Assembly (NCBI GenBank): GCA_030590605.1
Contig: JAUUYB010000040.1
Span: 1 to 8,382, forward strand
Direction of reading: 5' to 3'
Source: Candidatus Woesearchaeota archaeon
GTDB lineage: Archaea; Nanobdellota; Nanobdellia; Woesearchaeales; JAUUYB01
DNA: 8,382 bases
The translations under genes were made by a program, and so were the position numbers. This document shows, one piece after another, positions 5,988 to 8,382 of the stretch (position 1 is the stretch's first letter; each line of letters starts with the position of its first letter). Below the pieces are notes generated by a model. That model made no database searches and was not told where the DNA came from. It saw nothing but the letters and a program-made list of their open reading frames with translations.

Positions 5988-6638
5988 TTACGCTTCTATC
6001 CTGGTATTAAAAGTCTCAGCGAAAATCTTTTTCGCACCATCTTTAGTGATGGTAAAGACATCGATACCGTTTCCGGAAGCGATATCCCTCTGTACAGCCG
6101 CATTGACACACTTGATCGCGAGCTTTTTTCCTTCTTCGACAGTCAAGTCCTTCTTGTACATTGTCTCAAGGACTCCATATGCCATGACACTGCCTGATCC
6201 TGAACCGATAAAATCCTTTACAAGTGAAATAGTGCCGTCAGCGAAAAGGTCATATAGATAAAACCCAGTATCATCTATCCCTGCCATGATGAAATGTGAG
6301 ATGCCTGGGACCATCGAAGGTTTCCTGATGTTCGAATATACCATACGCGACATCAGATTTGCCGCTTCCTTGACTGTGACCTCACGCTTGCTCCTGATTT
6401 TCTTCAGGCTCATCTCTGACTTCAGATATCTGACGAGCATCTGACCATCAGATGCGGTACCAGCCATCGTGACTGCGATGTTATCTGTTACAGAAAGGAT
6501 CTTATCCGTGTCTTTCTGTGCAATCAAATAACCGCTTGTTGCACGCTTATCCGCTGCGAGAATCACTCCGTCTTTACAGACGATCCCAACAGTAGTTGTC
6601 CCAGTTTTCATATAATTCTTTTCATCCATTTTTACCAT
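5988..6638 (-). CDS. psmB: Archaeal 20S proteasome beta subunit
   Basis: The beta subunit forms the inner catalytic rings of the 20S proteasome, which degrades unfolded proteins in the cytoplasm. The protein has 216 residues. Self-cleavage is expected between G13 and T14 (KTG|TTTVG), giving a mature enzyme of 203 residues whose N-terminal Thr is the nucleophile. D30 and K46 correspond to mature Asp17 and Lys33, the other catalytic residues. GSGSGS at about 145-150 and RDIASG at about 184-189 are further family signatures. The alpha subunit is not in this window. The ATG at 6638 gives a 13-residue propeptide and lies 32 bases after a TATA-like TTTTAACC; an in-frame ATG at 6611 would leave only four residues before the cleavage site. 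It is first in the psmB-fttA operon, transcribed away from the Nudix gene. Confidence 0.97.
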   Translation of the reverse strand: MVKMDEKNYMKTGTTTVGIVCKDGVILAADKRATSGYLIAQKDTDKILSVTDNIAVTMAGTASDGQMLVRYLKSEMSLKKIRSKREVTVKEAANLMSRMVYSNIRKPSMVPGISHFIMAGIDDTGFYLYDLFADGTISLVKDFIGSGSGSVMAYGVLETMYKKDLTVEEGKKLAIKCVNAAVQRDIASGNGIDVFTITKDGAKKIFAETFNTRIEA

Positions 6639-6653
6639 TCAGTATAAAAGAAA

Positions 6654-6667
6654 TAACCATTTGGTTA
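6654..6667. promoter_or_regulatory. 14-base palindrome in the psmB promoter
   Basis: The arms TAACCA and TGGTTA flank a two-base centre. The palindrome overlaps the proximal TATA-like box and the start site predicted from the distal box, a position where a bound repressor would block psmB transcription. An operator role is inferred from position and symmetry only. Confidence 0.42.
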
Positions 6668-6670
6668 AAA
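6663..6670 (-). promoter_or_regulatory. Proximal TATA-like box for psmB
   Basis: The minus strand reads ACATTTTAACC. The first T of TTTTAACC lies 32 bases before the ATG at 6638, the same spacing as the other leaderless promoters. The same ACATTTTAA string appears in the Nudix promoter, supporting its use as a promoter element. Confidence 0.45.
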
Positions 6671-6689
6671 TGTTGTTTATCGGACGTCC

Positions 6690-6704
6690 TATATAAAACT
6701 TTCG
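6690..6704 (-). promoter_or_regulatory. Distal BRE plus TATA box upstream of psmB
   Basis: The minus strand reads CGAAAG followed by TTTTATATA, the strongest promoter-like string in this gap and close to the signal peptidase promoter. It predicts a start near 6665, leaving about 27 bases of leader before psmB. The AT core also reads as TATATAAA on the plus strand and could drive transcription towards the hairpin cluster. Confidence 0.55.
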
Positions 6705-6759
6705 TTAAGGATTGTTTTGGTGATTTGTTTAGTCATTTATCCCCCTCTTCTTTTCATAC
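6705..6759. other. Unassigned spacer between the psmB promoter and the hairpin cluster
   Basis: I see no convincing gene or RNA motif here. The stretch includes a pyrimidine-rich run (about 6739-6754) on the plus strand. Together with the features listed on each side it makes up the 343-base gap between psmB and the Nudix gene. Confidence 0.4.
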
Positions 6760-6921
6760 GAAAACAACATCACTGGCACGGACAGCCATTTGCTTCGCAA
6801 ATGTCCTATTCCACCTAGCAAAACCCCATACTCTGTATGGGAACTTGCTATGCTCCATCCGGCCATCACAAACCAGAGGTTTGTGGGGTTTGGAATATAA
6901 TTCCAAACCAATGTTGTTTTC
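6760..6921. repeat. 162-base cluster of perfect hairpins inside an 11-bp closing stem (structured RNA or mobile/repeat element)
   Basis: The outer arms GAAAACAACAT (6760-6770) and ATGTTGTTTTC (6911-6921) are exact reverse complements. Four hairpins lie between. H1 (6780-6806) pairs ATTTGC with GCAAAT and GGAC with GTCC across a four-base bulge, loop TTC. H2 (6816-6850) pairs TAGCAA with TTGCTA, then, after a symmetric AAC/AAC internal loop, CCCATAC with GTATGGG, loop TCT. H3 (6867-6885) pairs CACAAACC with GGTTTGTG, loop AGA. H4 (6887-6909) pairs GGTTTGGAAT with ATTCCAAACC, loop ATA. About 104 of 162 bases are paired with no G·U pair, and every loop has three bases. It is not a tRNA. The strand and nature are undecided: a folded RNA, or a small DNA element with 11-bp terminal inverted repeats, although I see no target-site duplication. 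Confidence 0.72.
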
Positions 6922-6950
6922 TCCTAGGGAGAAGTTTCTTCTGTCGAACA

Positions 6951-6958
6951 TTTTAAAT
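6951..6958 (+). promoter_or_regulatory. TATA box for the Nudix-UPF0200 operon
   Basis: TTTTAAAT begins 31 bases before the ATG at 6982, predicting a leaderless mRNA that starts at about 6981. The core reads ATTTAAAA on the minus strand, so it may also act in the other direction, where the predicted start (about 6929) falls just before the hairpin cluster. Confidence 0.55.
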
Positions 6959-6981
6959 AGTCCTTTTCGGATGCTCATGTT

Positions 6982-7524
6982 ATGAAAATCCCTGACAACG
7001 CAGAAAAGGTTTTCACAGGAGAGATATTTGATATCTATCAATGGGAACAGGGACTTTTCGACGGGTCAAAAGCCACATTCGAAAGGATAAAACGACCTGA
7101 TACTGTTCTTGTAATCGCGACTTCATCAGATAAAATCATTCTCATAAATGATACTCAACCTGATCGAGAAGGGATAGATCGTCTTCCAGGAGGGAGATGC
7201 GACAAAGGGGAGGACAGCCTAACTGCAGCGAAAAGGGAACTTCTTGAAGAGACAGGTTATTCAAGCGATACATGGGAACCGTTCCGGAGCTACGAGCCTG
7301 TCGATAAGATGGACTGGAATATCCATATCTATATCGCAAAAGGGTGTATCAAGAGTGCTGAGCCCACCCCTGATCCTGGTGAAAAGATAGAACTAAGACC
7401 TACAAATTTTGAAGGATTCTATGACACAATGACCGCTCCAACACAATGGGGGCACGCATTCTGTAGTGAGCTTTTGTCTATGGGAGAGAAAGAAAAAGAA
7501 GAATTACGGAAGAGGATCTTCTGA
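6982..7524 (+). CDS. Nudix family hydrolase
   Basis: Nudix enzymes hydrolyse nucleoside diphosphates linked to another group (for example ADP-ribose, NADH, oxidised dNTPs), using metal ions held by the Nudix box. The 180-residue protein has a perfect box at residues 71-93, G-x5-E-x7-RELLEETGY, with metal-binding E86, E89 and E90 (REL-L-EE). Before it, VLVIATSSDKIILINDTQP and RLPGGR are the usual strands leading to the box. The N-terminal part (GEIFDIYQWEQGLFDGSKATFERIKRPDTV) resembles the ADP-ribose pyrophosphatase subgroup, so a nucleotide-sugar substrate is the best guess, not proven. The ATG at 6982 has a TATA box 31 bases upstream and no Shine-Dalgarno, suggesting leaderless translation. 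Its TGA overlaps the next gene's ATG, so the two form an operon. Confidence 0.9.
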   Translation: MKIPDNAEKVFTGEIFDIYQWEQGLFDGSKATFERIKRPDTVLVIATSSDKIILINDTQPDREGIDRLPGGRCDKGEDSLTAAKRELLEETGYSSDTWEPFRSYEPVDKMDWNIHIYIAKGCIKSAEPTPDPGEKIELRPTNFEGFYDTMTAPTQWGHAFCSELLSMGEKEKEELRKRIF

Positions 7525-8054
7525 TGGCAAATATCATCGCCCTTGTCGGACTTCCTGCCTCTGGAAAGAGCGTAGCCTCAAAAATTCTTGAGGCTGAAGG
7601 GTTCTCGGTTGTCAGATTAGGAGATAGCACAGACTTCGAACTCAGGAAAAGAGGGATGGAAGTCACCGAAGAAAATGAAAAAAAGGTTCGGGAAGAACTC
7701 CGCCAGATCTATGGAAATGATGCTTATGCAAAACTCAATATCGAGCGCATATCCCAACACACCCAAGTCGTCATAGATGGTCTCAGGAGTTATGAAGAAT
7801 ATGAATTCCTAAAGAAAAGATTCAAGGATGCGATACGCCTTGTAGCCATAGATGCTCCACCTGGAGTAAGACATCGAAGGATGGTCAACAGAAAAGTGAG
7901 ACCCCTAACAGAAGAGGAATGCATCAAGAGAGATGAAAGGGAACTTGATACCCTCGGTGTCAGGGAGACATTATCTAAAGCGGAGATATCTATAGACAAC
8001 AACTGCCCATATGAGATGTTTGAGAAGAAAGTCAAGAACCTAATAACTCAATAA
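7524..8054 (+). CDS. UPF0200 family P-loop protein, adenylate/dephospho-CoA kinase-like
   Basis: This encodes 176 residues with a Walker A motif GLPASGKS (9-16), which binds ATP or GTP phosphates. It also has VVRLGDSTDFELRKRG (29-44), VVIDGLRS (82-89) with a conserved Asp-Gly, and a charged lid-like segment RPLTEEECIKRDERELD (126-142). Together these fit the archaeal UPF0200 family, relatives of adenylate and dephospho-CoA kinases whose substrate I do not know to be settled. The ATG at 7524 shares its A with the Nudix stop (TGATG), with GAGG eight bases upstream, so it is translated by coupling or reinitiation. Pairing with a Nudix hydrolase hints at nucleotide or cofactor metabolism. Its end overlaps the convergent DUF167 gene by 23 bases. 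Family assignment is good; function is unknown. Confidence 0.88.
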   Translation: MANIIALVGLPASGKSVASKILEAEGFSVVRLGDSTDFELRKRGMEVTEENEKKVREELRQIYGNDAYAKLNIERISQHTQVVIDGLRSYEEYEFLKKRFKDAIRLVAIDAPPGVRHRRMVNRKVRPLTEEECIKRDERELDTLGVRETLSKAEISIDNNCPYEMFEKKVKNLITQ

Positions 8055-8265
8055 TCTTTATCCTGGAAGTGAACCCTGATCTTATCCGGACAGGTTTCTT
8101 CAACTCTTTTGATAAGAATTTTACGATCTCAGCATTCGCCTTGCCTTTTTCTGGTCGAGCTTGGACAGAGATTATATATGCAGACTTCATCTCATCGAAC
8201 CCAAGGACCTCATTTTTCTTCCCAGTCTTGACGATTATGCGAAATGTTTTTGTATCAATTCTCAT
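8032..8265 (-). CDS. DUF167 / YggU (UPF0235, COG1872) family protein
   Basis: This encodes 77 residues, typical for the family. The signature runs from VLGFDE (20-25) through ISVQARPEKGKANAEIVKFL (32-51) to VRIRSGFTSRIKII (59-72), the conserved pattern of these small alpha/beta proteins, which are widespread but have no firm function. The ATG at 8265 has a weak TATA-like TTTTTAGG starting 31 bases upstream, inside the neighbouring divergent frame. The gene converges with the UPF0200 gene and overlaps it by 23 bases. Only 11 bases separate its start from that of the plus-strand frame to its right. Family assignment is confident. Confidence 0.88.
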   Translation of the reverse strand: MRIDTKTFRIIVKTGKKNEVLGFDEMKSAYIISVQARPEKGKANAEIVKFLSKELKKPVRIRSGFTSRIKIIELLGS

Positions 8266-8276
8266 TATGGGTAGTT

Positions 8277-8382
8277 ATGAACGAAATCCCTAAAAACCTG
8301 CCGATTACAGTGGATACAACACGAAACTATTATATAGTAACAACAGATTCTTTTAGTGTCCTAAGATGGGACAAAAGGGTAT
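8277..8382 (+). CDS. Start of an unidentified gene, cut by window end
   Basis: From the ATG at 8277 the frame stays open for 35 codons to the edge of the window, starting MNEIPKNLPITVDTTRN and continuing with YYIVTTDSFSVLRWDKRV. The composition is protein-like, with alternating polar and hydrophobic residues as in a beta-rich N-terminus, and no signal peptide. No clear Shine-Dalgarno or TATA box was found; a weak TTTTTGTA lies about 30 bases upstream inside the divergent DUF167 gene. I do not recognise a family, and the fragment is too short for one. Reality is supported mainly by the otherwise empty stretch it fills and the closely spaced divergent arrangement. Confidence 0.5.
   Translation, partial: MNEIPKNLPITVDTTRNYYIVTTDSFSVLRWDKRV

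Noticed and set aside
6760..6921. Hairpin cluster as a CRISPR array, tRNA or terminator
   Set aside because: The hairpins are not direct repeats with spacers, there is no cloverleaf of tRNA proportions or T-loop motif, and neither side ends in a convincing T-run after a single stem.
6755..6930. Target-site duplication flanking the 11-bp inverted repeats
   Set aside because: The bases outside the two arms (CATAC on the left, TCCTA on the right) do not match, so insertion of a transposable element is not shown.
6596..6985. 129-codon plus-strand open frame
   Set aside because: It begins antisense to the start of psmB, crosses the psmB promoter and the hairpin cluster, and gives a product without family-like pattern.
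6754..7041. 95-codon minus-strand open frame across the hairpin cluster and Nudix start
   Set aside because: It crosses the Nudix promoter and first codons, has no promoter or Shine-Dalgarno, and its central part is simply the hairpin repeats read as codons. It could recur as a spurious annotation if the cluster is a dispersed repeat.

Overview
The window looks like part of a DPANN-type archaeal chromosome, most like the Woesearchaeota/Pacearchaeota group; this lineage call is an inference from protein flavour, not from a marker gene. The archaeal assignment itself is firm. There is a beta-type proteasome subunit followed by a KH-domain beta-CASP ribonuclease (aCPSF1/FttA), an archaeal Elp3, a His-type S26 signal peptidase, a UPF0200 kinase-like protein and a COG2108 radical SAM protein. 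Genes are compact, often overlap by a few bases, and carry archaeal TATA boxes.

Layout, left to right. (1) 1-1116, minus: elp3, whose C-terminal end is cut by the window edge. (2) 1156-1943, minus: three small genes, in transcription order a SpoVT/AbrB-like protein, a hairpin plus T-run terminator, a small Cys-rich (probably zinc-binding) protein, and a two-helix membrane protein coupled to it by TGATG. (3) 1944-2120: a very AT-rich divergent spacer. (4) 2121-3185, plus: COG2108 radical SAM protein, meeting (5) 3179-3712, minus: S26 signal peptidase. (6) 3816-3932, minus: an unannotated 38-residue, extremely acidic protein with a near-perfect Shine-Dalgarno. (7) 4062-6638, minus: psmB then fttA, an operon order also known in other archaea. 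(8) 6639-6981: a 343-base gap holding the psmB promoter region and a striking 162-base cluster of perfect hairpins enclosed by an 11-bp closing stem. (9) 6982-8054, plus: Nudix hydrolase and UPF0200 P-loop protein, overlapping by one base. (10) 8032-8265, minus: DUF167/YggU protein. (11) 8277-8382, plus: start of an unidentified gene cut by the window end.

How it works together. This is mostly housekeeping: tRNA wobble modification (elp3), protein turnover (psmB), transcription termination and RNA 3'-end processing (fttA), protein export (S26 peptidase) and nucleotide hydrolysis or phosphorylation (Nudix, UPF0200). Five promoters place the first T of a TATA-like box 31-33 bases before the ATG, which implies leaderless mRNAs for elp3, the radical SAM gene, the signal peptidase, psmB and the Nudix gene. 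In contrast, fttA, the UPF0200 gene, the Cys-rich gene and the 38-residue gene have Shine-Dalgarno sequences.

The items most worth following up are the hairpin cluster at 6760-6921 (structured RNA or small mobile/repeat DNA element) and the acidic 38-residue protein downstream of fttA. No tRNA, rRNA, CRISPR array, transposase or phage gene was seen.
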